64,000 nt of DNA, from contig CM073538.1 in assembly GCA_037074615.1 (NCBI GenBank), forward strand, positions 18,222,568-18,286,567, read 5' to 3'. Source of the DNA: Leucaena leucocephala. Taxonomy: Eukaryota; Streptophyta; Magnoliopsida; Fabales; Fabaceae. The translations under genes and the position numbers were made by a program. Position 1 is the stretch's first letter; each line of letters opens with the position of its first letter. Below the pieces are notes generated by a model. It saw only the letters and a program-made list of their open reading frames with translations, did not search any database and was not told the origin of the DNA. This document shows positions 37,064-50,052 of the stretch, one piece after another.

Positions 37064-40000
37064 CAATCTAGAGTCCTCAACCAAAGTTAACGTGGGAGTG
37101 AGTTGTCCCTCGACTTTAAAAGTGTGGGGGGAAGTGTTCAATACGTTTGCCTTAAAACTAGCTCGGCACACCCGTTCCCCACCAATATCGATAGGTTAGC
37201 AGAGAAAGTGAGCAATCCACGATCCTCAACAAAAGTTGAGATAGGCGGTGAGCTGTCCTTGAATTATGAAAGAGTACGGGAATGTCCCCCTCGGTTTCCT
37301 TAAACCAGCTCGAAACACTCGTGCGCCACCTTTATGCATAGGTTCAACAATGAAAGTGGCCATGTTATAGTCCCTGTTCAAAGTTGAGATGAGCGGTGAC
37401 TTTCACTCAATCCTAAGAGCGCAGCGATGGTTTGCCAGAATTGGCTGGAAACACTGGATCATTGTTCATGGCCTACGGCGATGAACTGAGCAACCACAAT
37501 GCGCAATCTGGAATCCTCAACGAATGTGGGCGTGGGAGTGATCTCGCACTCGACTTTGAAACGGGAAGAAACGCTCAACGCATTCGCCTTAGAGCTAGCC
37601 TGGAAAGCTCGTTCCTGGAAAATAGCGATAAGCTAGATAAGAAGGTGAGCATTCTGCAATCCTCAACGAAAATTGGGGTTGGCTGCCGCGTGTTGTCACT
37701 CAATTATGGAGTTGGACGGGAGTGTTCTCTTCTACTTCCTTAAACTCGCTCGGAGCACGCGTTCGTCACCTCTGTGGACGAATTTAGGCATACGCAATTC
37801 CTGTTGAAGGTTGAGACGAGCGGCGAGTTTCACTCCCTCCGGCAACGCAGCGACGGTCTGCCATGATTGGCTTGAAAAGCTTGAGCAGTGCCCGTGACCT
37901 ACGGGAAGGAATTGGGAAAAGAAAATGTTCAATCTAGAGTCCTCAACCAAAGTTAACGTGGGAGTGAGTTGTCCCTCGACTTTAAAGGTGTGGGGGGAAG
38001 TGTTCAATACGTTTGCCTTAAAACTAGCTCGGCACACCCGTTCCCCACCAATATCGGTAGGTTAGCAGAGAAAGTGAGCAATCCACGATCCTCAACAAAA
38101 GTTGAGATAGGTGGTGAGCTGTCCTTGAATTATGAAAGAGTACGGGAATGTCCCCCTCGGTTTCCTTAAACCAGCTCGAAACACTCGTGCGCCACCTTTA
38201 TGCATAGGTTCAACAATGAAAGTGGCCATGTTATAGTCCCTGTTCAAAGTTGAGATGAGCGGTGACTTTCACTCAATCCTAAGAGCGCAGCGATGGTTTG
38301 CCAGAATTGGCTGGAAACACTGGATCATTGTTCATGGCCTACGGCGATGAACTGAGCAACCACAATGCGCAATCTGGAATCCTCAACGAATGTGGGCGTG
38401 GGAGTGATCTCGCACTCGACTTTGAAACGGGAAGAAACGCTCAACGCATTCGCCTTAGAGCTAGCCTGGAAAGCTCGTTCCTGGAAAATAGCGATAAGCT
38501 AGATAAGAAGGTGAGCATTCTGCAATCCTCAACGAAAATTGGGGTGGGCTGCCGCGTGTTATCACTCAATTATGGAGTTGGACGGGAGTGTTCTCTTCTA
38601 CTTCCTTAAACTCGCTCGGAGCACGCGTTCGTCACCTCTGTGGACGAATTTAGGCATACGCAATTCCTGTTGAAGGTTGAGACGAGTGGCGAGTTTCACT
38701 CCCTCCGGCAACGCAGCGACGGTCTGCCATGATTGGCTTGAAAAGCTTGAGCAGTGCCCGTGACCTACGGGAAGGAATTGGGAAAAGAAAATGTTCAATC
38801 TAGAGTCCTCAACCAAAGTTAACGTGGGAGTGAGTTGTCCCTCGACTTTAAAAGTGTGGGGGGAAGTGTTCAATACGTTTGCCTTAAAACTAGCTCGGCA
38901 CACCCGTTCCCCACCAATATCGGTAGGTTAGCAGAGAAAGTGAGCAATCCACGATCCTCAACAAAAGTTGAGATAGGCGGTGAGCTGTCCTTGAATTTTG
39001 AAAGAGTACGGGAATGTCCCCCTCGGTTTCCTTAAACCAGCTCGAAACACTCGTGCGCCACCTTTATGCATAGGTTCAACAATGAAAGTGGCCATGTTAT
39101 AGTCCCTGTTCAAAGTTGAGATGAGCGGTGACTTTCACTCAATCCTAAGAGCGCAGCGATGGTTTGCCAGAACTGGCTGGAAACACTGGATCATTGTTCA
39201 TGGCCTACGGCGATGAACTGAGCAACCACAATGCGCAATCTGGAATCCTCAACGAATGTGGGCGTGGGAGTGATCTCGCACTCGACTTTGAAACGGGAAG
39301 AAACGCTCAACGCATTCGCCTTAGAGCTAGCCTGGAAAGCTCGTTCCTGGAAAATAGCGATAAGCTAGATAAGAAGGTGAGCATTCTGCAATCCTCAACG
39401 AAAATTGGGGTTGGCTGCCGCGTGTTGTCACTCAATTATGGAGTTGGACGGGAGTGTTCTCTTCTACTTCCTTAAACTCGCTCGGAGCACGCGTTCGTCA
39501 CCTCTGTGGACGAATTTAGGCATACGCAATTCCTGTTGAAGGTTGAGACGAGCGGCGAGTTTCACTCCCTCCGGCAACGCAGCGACGGTCTGCCATGATT
39601 GGCTTGAAAAGCTTGAGCAGTGCCCGTGACCTACGGGAAGGAATTGGGAAAAGAAAATGTTCAATCTAGAGTCCTCAACCAAAGTTAACGTGGGAGTGAG
39701 TTGTCCCTCGACTTTAAAGGTGTGGGGGGAAGTGTTCAATACGTTTGCCTTAAAACTAGCTCGGCACACCCGTTCCCCACCAATATCGGTAGGTTAGCAG
39801 AGAAAGTGAGCAATCCACGATCCTCAACAAAAGTTGAGATAGGCGGTGAGCTGTCCTTGAATTATGAAAGAGTACGGGAATGTCCCCCTCGGTTTCCTTA
39901 AACCAGCTCGAAATACTCGTGCGCCACCTTTATGCATAGGTTCAACAATGAAAGTGGCCATGTTATAGTCCCTGTTCAAAGTTGAGATGAGCGGTGACTT

Positions 40001-41393
40001 TCACTCAATCCTAAGAGCGCAGCGATGGTTTGCCAGAATTGGCTGGAAACACTGGATCATTGTTCATGGCCTACGGCGATGAACTGAGCAACCACAATGC
40101 GCAATCTGGAATCCTCAACGAATGTGGGCGTAGGAGTGATCTCGCACTCGACTTTGAAACGGGAAGAAACGCTCAACGCATTCGCCTTAGAGCTAGCCTG
40201 GAAAGCTCGTTCCTGGAAAATAGCTATAAGCTAGATAAGAAGGTGAGCATTCTGCAATCCTCAACAAAAATTGGGGTGGGCTGCCGCGTGTTGTCACTCA
40301 ATTATGGAGTTGGACGGGAGTGTTCTCTTCTACTTCCTTAAACTCGCTCGGAGCACGCGTTCGTCACCTCTGTGGACGAATTTAGGCATACGCAATTCCT
40401 GTTGAAGGTTGAGACGAGCGGCGAGTTTCACTCCCTCCGGCAACGCAGCGACGGTCTGCCATGATTGGCTTGAAAAGCTTGAGCAATGCCCGTGACCTAC
40501 GGGAAGGAATTGGGAAAAGAAAATGTTCAATCTAGAGTCCTCAACCAAAGTTAACGTGGGAGTGAGTTGTCCCTCGACTTTAAAAGTGTGGGGGGAAGTG
40601 TTCAATACGTTTGCCTTAAAACTAGCTCGGCACACCCGTTCCCCACCAATATCGGTAGGTTAGCAGAGAAAGTGAGCAATCCACGATCCTCAACAAAAGT
40701 TGAGATAGGCGGTGAGCTGTCCTTGAATTATGAAAGAGTACGGGAATGTCCCCCTCGGTTTCCTTAAACCAGCTCGAAACACTCGTGCGCCACCTTTATG
40801 CATAGGTTCAACAATGAAAGTGGCCATGTTATAGTCCCTGTTCAAAGTTGAGATGAGCGGTGACTTTCACTCAATCCTAAGAGCGCAGCGATGGTTTGCC
40901 AGAATTGGCTGGAAACACTGGATCATTGTTCATGGCCTACGGCGATGAACTGAGCAACCACAATGCGCAATCTGGAATCCTCAACGAATGTGGGCGTGGG
41001 AGTGATCTCGCACTCGACTTTGAAACGGGAAGAAACGCTCAACGCATTCGCCTTAGAGCTAGCCTGGAAAGCTCGTTCCTGGAAAATAGCGATAAGCTAG
41101 ATAAGAAGGTGAGCATTCTGCAATCCTCAATGAAAATTGGGGTGGGCTGCCGCGTGTTGTCACTCAATTATGGAGTTGGACGGGAGTATTCTCTTCTACT
41201 TCCTTAAACTCGCTCGGAGCACGAGTTCGTCACCTCTGTGGACGAATTTAGGCATACGCAATTCCTGTTGAAGGTTGAGACGAGCGGCGAGTTTCACTCC
41301 CTCCGGCAACGCAGCGACGGTCTGCCATGATTGGCTTGAAAAGCCTGAGCATTGCTCGTGACCTACGGGAAGGAATTGGGAAAAGAAAATGTT
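37064..41393. repeat. Alternating dimeric higher-order repeat, 1,732-bp period
   Basis: TTTAAAAGTGTGG and TTTAAAGGTGTGG alternate in successive monomers (37064, 38796 and 40528 against 37930 and 39662). The private variant ATTGGGGTTGGC recurs at about 37674 and 39406, exactly 1,732 bp apart. Two full dimers plus one extra monomer are seen. Confidence 0.7.
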
Positions 41394-44300
41394 CAATCTA
41401 GAGTCCTCAACCAAAGTTAACGTGGGAGTGAGTTGTCCCTCGACTTTAAAGGTGTGGGGGGAAGTGTTCAATACGTTTGCCTTAAAACTAGCTCGGCACA
41501 CCCGTTCCCCACCAATATCGGTAGGTTAGCAGAGAAAGTGAGCAATCCACGATCCTCAACAAAAGTTGAGATAGGCGGTGAGCTGTCCTTGAATTATGAA
41601 AGAGTACGGGAATGTCCCCCTCGGTTTCCTTAAACCAGCTCGAAACACTCGTGCGCCACCTTTATGCATAGGTTCAACAATGAAAGTGGCCATGTTATAG
41701 TCCCTGTTCAAAGTTGAGATGAGCGGTGACTTTCACTCAATCCTAAGAGCGCAGCGATGGTTTGCCAGAATTGGCTGGAAACACTGGATCATTGTTCATG
41801 GCCTACGGCGATGAACTGAGCAACCACAATGCGCAATCTGGAATCCTCAATGAATGTGGGCGTGGGAGTGATCTCGCACTCGACTTTGAAACGGGAAGAA
41901 ACGCTCAACGCATTCGCCTTAGAGCTAGCCTGGAAAGCTCGTTCCTGGAAAATAGCGATAAGCTAGATAAGAAGGTGAGCATTCTGCAATCCTCAATGAA
42001 AATTGGGGTGGGCTGCCGCGTGTTGTCACTCAATTATGGAGTTCGACGGGAGTGTTCTCTTCTACTTCCTTAAACTCGCTCGGAGCACGCGTTCGTCACC
42101 TCTGTGGACGAATTTAGGCATACGCAATTCCTGTTAAAGGTTGAGACGAGCGGCGAGTTTCACTCCCTCCGGCAACGCAGCGACGGTCTGCCATGATTGG
42201 CTTGAAAAGCCTGAGCATTGCTCGTGACCTACGGGAAGGAATTGGGAAAAGAAAATGTTCAATCTAGAGTCCTCAACCAAAGTTAACGTGGGAGTGAGTT
42301 GTCCCTCGACTTTAAAGGTGTGGGGGGAAGTGTTCAATACGTTTGCCTTAAAACTAGCTCGGCACACCCGTTCCCCACCAATATCGGTAGGTTAGCAGAG
42401 AAAGTGAGCAATCCACGATCCTCAACAAAAGTTGAGATAGGCGGTGAGCTGTCCTTGAATTATGAAAGAGTACGGGAATGTCCCCCTCGGTTTCCTTAAA
42501 CCAGCTCGAAACACTCGTGCGCCACCTTTATGCATAGGTTCAACAATGAAAGTGGCCATGTTATAGTCCCTGTTCAAAGTTGAGATGAGCGGTGACTTTC
42601 ACTCAATCCTAAGAGCGCAGCGATGGTTTGCCAGAATTGGCTGGAAACACTGGATCATTGTTCATGGCCTACGGCGATGAACTGAGCAACCACAATGCGC
42701 AATCTGGAATCCTCAACGAATGTGGGCGTGGGAGTGATCTCGCACTCGACTTTGAAACGGGAAGAAACGCTCAACGCATTCGCCTTAGAGCTAGCCTGGA
42801 AAGCTCGTTCCTGGAAAATAGCGATAAGCTAGATAAGAAGGTGAGCATTCTGCAATCCTCAACGAAAATTGGGGTGGGCTGCCGCGTGTTGTCACTCAAT
42901 TATGGAGTTGGACGGGAGTGTTCTCTTCTACTTCCTTAAACTCGCTCGGAGCACGCCTTCGTCACCTCTGTGGACGAATTTAGGCATACGCAATTCCTGT
43001 TAAAGTTTGAGACGAGCGGCGAGTTTCACTCCCTCCGGCAACGCAGCGACGGTCTGCCATGATTGGCTTGAAAAGCCTGAGCATTGCTCGTGACCTACGG
43101 GAAGGAATTGGGAAAAGAAAATGTTCAATCTAGAGTCCTCAACCAAAGTTAACGTGGGAGTGAGTTGTCCCTCGACTTTAAAAGTGTGGGGGGAAGTGTT
43201 CAATACGTTTGCCTTAAAACTAGCTCGGCACACCCGTTCCCCACCAATATCGGTAGGTTAGCAGAGAAAGTGAGCAATCCATGATCCTCAACAAAAGTTG
43301 AGATAGGCGGTGAGCTGTCCTTGAATTATGAAAGAGTACGGGAATGTCCCCCTCGGTTTCCTTAAACCAGCTCGAAACACTCGTGCGCCACCTTTATGCA
43401 TAGGTTCAACAATGAAAGTGGCCATGTTATAGTCCCTGTTCAAAGTTGAGATGAGCGGTGACTTTCACTCAATCCTAAGAGCGCAGCGATGGTTTGCCAG
43501 AATTGGCTGGAAACACTGGATCATTGTTCATGGCCTACGGCGATGAACTGAGCAACCACAATGCGCAATCTGGAATCCTCAACGAATGTGGGCGTGGGAG
43601 TGATCTCGCACTCGACTTTGAAACGGGAAGAAACGCTCAACGCATTCGCCTTAGAGCTAGCCTGGAAAACTCGTTCCTGGAAAATAGCGATAAGCTAGAT
43701 AAGAAGGTGAGCATTCTGCAATCCTCAACGAAAATTGGGGTGGGCTGCCACGTGTTGTCACTCAATTATGGAGTTGGACGGGAGTGTTCTCTTCTACTTA
43801 CTTAAACTCATTCGGAGCACGCGTTCGTCACCTCTGTGGACGAATTTAGGCATACGCAATTCCTGTTGAAGGTTGAGACGAGCGGCGAGTTTCACTCCCT
43901 CCGGCAACACAGCGACGGTCTGCCATGATTGGCTTGAAAAGCCTGAGCATTGCTCGTGACCTACGGGAAGGAATTGGGAAAAGAAAATGTTCAATCTAGA
44001 GTCCTCAACCAAAGTTAACGTGGGAGTGAGTTGTCCCTCGACTTTAAAGGTGTGGGGGGAAGTGTTCAATACGTTTGCCTTAAAACTAGCTCGGCACACC
44101 CGTTCCCCACCAATATCGGTAGGTTAGCAGAGAAAGTGAGCAATCCACGATCCTCAACAAAAGTTGAGATAGGCGGTGAGCTGTCCTTGAATTATGAAAG
44201 AGTACGGGAATGTCCCCCTCGGTTTCCTTAAACCAGCTCGAAACACTCGTGCGCCACCTTTATGCATAGGTTCAACAATGAAAGTGGCCATGTTATAGTC

Positions 44301-46589
44301 CCTGTTCAAAGTTGAGATGAGCGGTGACTTTCACTCAATCCTAAGAGCGCAGCGATGGTTTGCCAGAATTGGCTGGAAACACTGGATCATTGTTCATGGC
44401 CTACGGCGATGAACTGAGCAACCACAATGCGCAATCTGGAATCCTCAACGAATGTGGGCGTGGGAGTGATCTCGCACTCGACTTTGAAACGGGAAGAAAC
44501 GCTCAACGCATTCGCCTTAGAGCTAGCCTGGAAAGCTCGTTCCTGGAAAATAGCGATAAGCTAGATAAGAAGGTGAGCATTCTGCAATCCTCAACGAAAA
44601 TTGGGGTGGGCTGCCGCGTGTTGTCACTCAATTATGGAGTTGGACGGGAGTGTTCTCTTCTACTTCCTTAAACTCGCTCGGAGCACGCGTTCGTCACCTC
44701 TGTGGACGAATTTAGGCATACGCAATTCCTGTTAAAGGTTGAGACGAGCGGCGAGTTTCACTCCCTCCGGCAACGCAGCGACGGTCTGCCATGATTGGCT
44801 TGAAAAGCCTGAGCATTGCTCGTGACCTACGGGAAGGAATTGGGAAAAGAAAATGTTCAATCTAGAGTCCTCAACCAAAGTTAACGTGGGAGTGAGTTGT
44901 CCCTCGACTTTAAAGGTGTGGGGGGAAGTGTTCAATACGTTTGCCTTAAAACTAGCTCGGCACACCCGTTCCCCACCAATATCGGTAGGTTAGCAGAGAA
45001 AGTGAGCAATCCACGATCCTCAACAAAAGTTGAGATAGGCGGTGAGCTGTCCTTGAATTATGAAAGAGTACGGGAATGTCCCCCTCGGTTTCCTTAAACC
45101 AGCTCGAAACACTCGTGCGCCACCTTTATGCATAGGTTCAACAATGAAAGTGGCCATGTTATAGTCCCTGTTCAAAGTTGAGATGAGCGGTGACTTTCAC
45201 TCAATCCTAAGAGCGCAGCGATGGTTTGCCAGAATTGGCTGGAAACACTGGATCATTGTTCATGGCCTACGGCGATGAACTGAGCAACCACAATGCGCAA
45301 TCTGGAATCCTCAACGAATGTGGGCGTGGGAGTGATCTCGCACTCGACTTTGAAACGGGAAGAAACGCTCAACGCATTCGCCTTAGAGCTAGCCTGGAAA
45401 GCTCGTTCCTGGAAAATAGCGATAAGCTAGATAAGAAGGTGAGCATTCTGCAATCCTCAACGAAAATTGGGGTGGGCTGCCGCGTGTTGTCACTCAATTA
45501 TGGAGTTGGACGGGAGTGTTCTCTTCTACTTCCTTAAACTCGCTCGGAGCACGCGTTCGTCACCTCTGTGGACGAATTTAGGCATACGCAATTCCTGTTA
45601 AAGGTTGAGACGAGCGGCGAGTTTCACTCCCTCCGGCAACGCAGCGACGGTCTGCCATGATTGGCTTGAAAAGCCTGAGCATTGCTCGTGACCTACGGGA
45701 AGGAATTGGGAAAAGAAAATGTTCAATCTAGAGTCCTCAACCAAAGTTAACGTGGGAGTGAGTTGTCCCTCGACTTTAAAAGTGTGGGGGGAAGTGTTCA
45801 ATACGTTTGCCTTAAAACTAGCTCGGCACACCCGTTCCCCACCAATATCGGTAGGTTAGCAGAGAAAGTGAGCAATCCATGATCCTCAACAAAAGTTGAG
45901 ATAGGCGGTGAGCTGTCCTTGAATTATGAAAGAGTACGGGAATGTCCCCCTCGGTTTCCTTAAACCAGCTCGAAACACTCGTGCGCCACCTTTATGCATA
46001 GGTTCAACAATGAAAGTGGCCATGTTATAGTCCCTGTTCAAAGTTGAGATGAGCGGTGACTTTCACTCAATCCTAAGAGCGCAGCGATGGTTTGCCAGAA
46101 TTGGCTGGAAACACTGGATCATTGTTCATGGCCTACGGCGATGAACTGAGCAACCACAATGCGCAATCTGGAATCCTCAACGAATGTGGGCGTGGGAGTG
46201 ATCTCGCACTCGACTTTGAAACGGGAAGAAACGCTCAACGCATTCGCCTTAGAGCTAGCCTGGAAAACTCGTTCCTGGAAAATAGCGATAAGCTAGATAA
46301 GAAGGTGAGCATTCTGCAATCCTCAACGAAAATTGGGGTGGGCTGCCACGTGTTGTCACTCAATTATGGAGTTGGACGGGAGTATTCTCTTCTACTTACT
46401 TAAACTCATTCGGAGCACGCGTTCGTCACCTCTGTGGACGAATTTAGGCATACGCAATTCCTGTTGAAGGTTGAGACGAGCGGCGAGTTTCACTCCCTCT
46501 GGCAACACAGCGACGGTCTGCCATGATTGGCTTGAAAAGCCTGAGCATTGCTCGTGACCTACAGGAAGGAATTGGGAAAAGAAAATGTT
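41394..46589. repeat. Trimeric higher-order repeat, 2 x 2,598 bp
   Basis: Three monomers form the unit: two with TTTAAAGGTGTGG (41394, 42260 and 43992, 44858) and one with TTTAAAAGTGTGG (43126, 45724). The third also carries CCATGATCC, CCTGGAAAACTCG, GGCTGCCACGTG and TACTTACTTAAACTC. The set recurs at 43126 and 45724, 2,598 bp apart, then again at 47456 after only 1,732 bp, so the unit shortens to a dimer there. Most copies also share AAAAGCCTGAGCATTGCTCG. Confidence 0.78.
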
Positions 46590-49500
46590 CAATCTAGAGT
46601 CCTCAACCAAAGTTAACGTGGGAGTGAGTTGTCCCTCGACTTTAAAGGTGTGGGGGGAAGTGTTCAATACGTTTGCCTTAAAACTAGCTCGGCACACCCG
46701 TTCCCCACCAATATCGGTAGGTTAGCAGAGAAAGTGAGCAATCCACGATCCTCAACAAAAGTTGAGATAGGCGGTGAGCTGTCCTTGAATTATGAAAGAG
46801 TACGGGAATGTCCCCCTCGGTTTCCTTAAACCAGCTCGAAACACTCGTGCGCCACCTTTATGCATAGGTTCAACAATGAAAGTGGCCATGTTATAGTCCC
46901 TGTTCAAAGTTGAGATGAGCGGTGACTTTCACTCAATCCTAAGAGCGCAGCGATGGTTTGCCAGAATTGGCTGGAAACACTGGATCATTGTTCATGGCCT
47001 ACGGCGATGAACTGAGCAACCACAATGCGCAATCTGGAATCCTCAACGAATGTGGGCGTGGGAGTGATCTCGCACTCGACTTTGAAACGGGAAGAAACGC
47101 TCAACGCATTCGCCTTAGAGCTAGCCTGGAAAGCTCGTTCCTGGAAAATAGCGATAAGCTAGATAAGAAGGTGAGCATTCTGCAATCCTCAACGAAAATT
47201 AGGGTGGGCTGCCGCGTGTTGTCACTCAATTATGGAGTTGGACGGGAGTGTTCTCTTCTACTTCCTTAAACTCGCTCGGAGCACGCGTTCGTCACCTCTG
47301 TGGACGAATTTAGGCATACGCAATTCCTGTTAAAGGTTGAGACGAGCGGCGAGTTTCACTCCCTCCGGCAACGCAGCGACGGTCTGCCATGATTGGCTTG
47401 AAAAGCCTGAGCATTGCGCGTGACCTACGGGAAGGAATTGGGAAAAGAAAATGTTCAATCTAGAGTCCTCAACCAAAGTTAACGTGGGAGTGAGTTGTCC
47501 CTCGACTTTAAAAGTGTGGGGGGAAGTGTTCAATACGTTTGCCTTAAAACTAGCTCGGCACACCCGTTCCCCACCAATATCGGTAGGTTAGCAGAGAAAG
47601 TGAGCAATCCATGATCCTCAACAAAAGTTGAGATAGGCGGTGAGCTGTGCTTGAATTATGAAAGAGTACGGGAATGTCCCCCTCGGTTTCCTTAAACCAG
47701 CTCGAAACACTCGTGCGCCACCTTTATGCATAGGTTCAACAATGAAAGTGGCCATGTTATAGTCCCTGTTCAAAGTTGAGATGAGCGGTGACTTTCACTC
47801 AATCCTAAGAGCGCAGCGATGGTTTGCCAGAATTGGCTGGAAACACTGGATCATTGTTCATGGCCTACGGCGATGAACTGAGCAACCACAATGCGCAATC
47901 TGGAATCCTCAACGAATGTGGGCGTGGGAGTGATCTCGCACTCGACTTTGAAACGGGAAGAAACGCTCAACGCATTCGCCTTAGAGCTAGCCTGGAAAAC
48001 TCGTTCCTGGAAAATAGCGATAAGCTAGATAAGAAGGTGAGCATTCTGCAATCCTCAACGAAAATTGGGGTGGGCTGCCACGTGTTGTCACTCAATTATG
48101 GAGTTGGACGGGAGTGTTCTCTTCTACTTACTTAAACTCGTTCGGAGCACGCGTTCGTCACCTCTGTGGACGAATTTAGGCATACGCAATTCCTGTTGAA
48201 GGTTGAGACGAGCGGCGAGTTTCACTCCCTCCGGCAACACAGCGACGGTCTGCCATGATTGGCTTGAAAAGCTTGAGCAGTGCTCGTGACCTACGGGAAG
48301 GAATTGGGCAAAGAAAATGTTCAATCTAGAGTCCTCAACCAAAGTTAACGTGGGAGTGAGTTGTCCCTCGACTTTAAAAGTGTGGGGGGAATGGTTCAAT
48401 ACGTTTGCCTTAAAACTAGCTCGGCACACCCGTTCCCCACCAATATCGGTAGGTTAGCAGAGAAAGTGAGCAATCCACGATCCTCAACAAAAGTTGAGAT
48501 AGGCGGTGAGCTGTCCTTGAATTATGAAAGAGGACGGGAATGTCCCCTCCGTTTCCTTAAACCAGCTCGAAACACTCGTGCGCCACCTTTATGCATAGGT
48601 TCAACAATGAAAGTGGCCATGTTATAGTCCCTGTTCAAAGTTGAGATGAGCGGTGACTTTCACTCAATCCTAAGAGCGCAGCGATGGTTTGCCAGAATTC
48701 GCTGGAAACACTGGATCATTGTTCATGGCCTACGGTGATGAACTGAGCAACCACGATGCGCAATCTGGAATCCTCAACGAATGTGGGCGTGGGAGTGATC
48801 TCGCACTCGACTTTGAAACGGGAAGAAACGCTCAACGCATTCGCCTTAGAGCTAGCCTGGAAAGCTCGTTCCTGGAAAATAGCGATAAGCTAGATAAGAA
48901 GGTGAGCATTCTGCAATCCTCAACGAAAATTGGGGTGGGCTGCCGCGTGTTGTCACTCAATTATGGAGTTGGACGGGAGTGTTCTCTTCTACTTCCTTAA
49001 ACTCGCTCGGAGCACGCGTTCGTCACCTCTGTGGACGAATTTAGGCATACGCAATTCCTGTTGAAGGTTGAGACGAGCGGCGAGTTTCACTCCCTCCGGC
49101 AACGCAGCGACGGTCTGCCATGATTGGCTTCAAAAGCTTGAGCATTGCTCGTGACCTACGGGAAGGAATTGGGAAAAGAAAATGTTCAATCTAGAGTCCT
49201 CAACCAAAGTTAACGTGGGAGTGAGTTGTCCCTCAACTTTAAAGGTATGGGGGGAAGTGTTCAATACGTTTGCCTTAAAACTAGCTCGGCACACCCGTTC
49301 CCCACCAATATCGGTAGGTTAGCAGAGAAAGTGAGCAATCCACGATCCTTAACAAAAGTTGAGATAGGCGGTGAGCTGTCCTTGAATTATGAAAGAGTAC
49401 GGGAATGTCCCCCTCGGTTTCCTTAAACCAGCTCGAAACACTCGTGCGCCACCTTTATGCATAGGTTCAACAATGAAAGTGGCCATGTTATAGTCCCTGT

Positions 49501-50052
49501 TCAAAGTTGAGATGAGCGGTGACTTTCACTCAATCCTAAGAGCGCAGCGATGGTTTGCCAGAATTGGCTGGAAACACTGGATCATTGTTCATGGCCTACG
49601 GCGATGAACTGAGCAACCACAATGCGCAATCTAGAATCCTCAACGAATGTGGGCGTGGGAGTGATCTCGCACTCGACTTTGAAACGGGAAGAAACGCTCA
49701 ACGCATTCGCCTTAGAGCTAGCCTGGAAAACTCGTTCCTGGAAAATAGCGATAAGCTAGATAAGAAGGTGAGCATTCTGCAATCCTCAACGAAAATTGGG
49801 GTGGGCTGCTGCGTGTTGTCACTCAATTATGGAGTTGGACGGGAGTGTTCTCTTCTACTTACTTAAACTCGTTCGGAGCACGCGTTCGTCACCTCTGTGG
49901 ACGAATTTAGGCATACGCAATTCCTGTTGAAGGTTGAGACGAGCGGCGAGTTTCACTCCCTCCGGCAACACAGCGACGGTCTGCCATGATTGGCTTGAAA
50001 AGCTTGAGCAGTGCTCGTGACCTACGGGAAGGAATTGGGCAAAGAAAATGTT

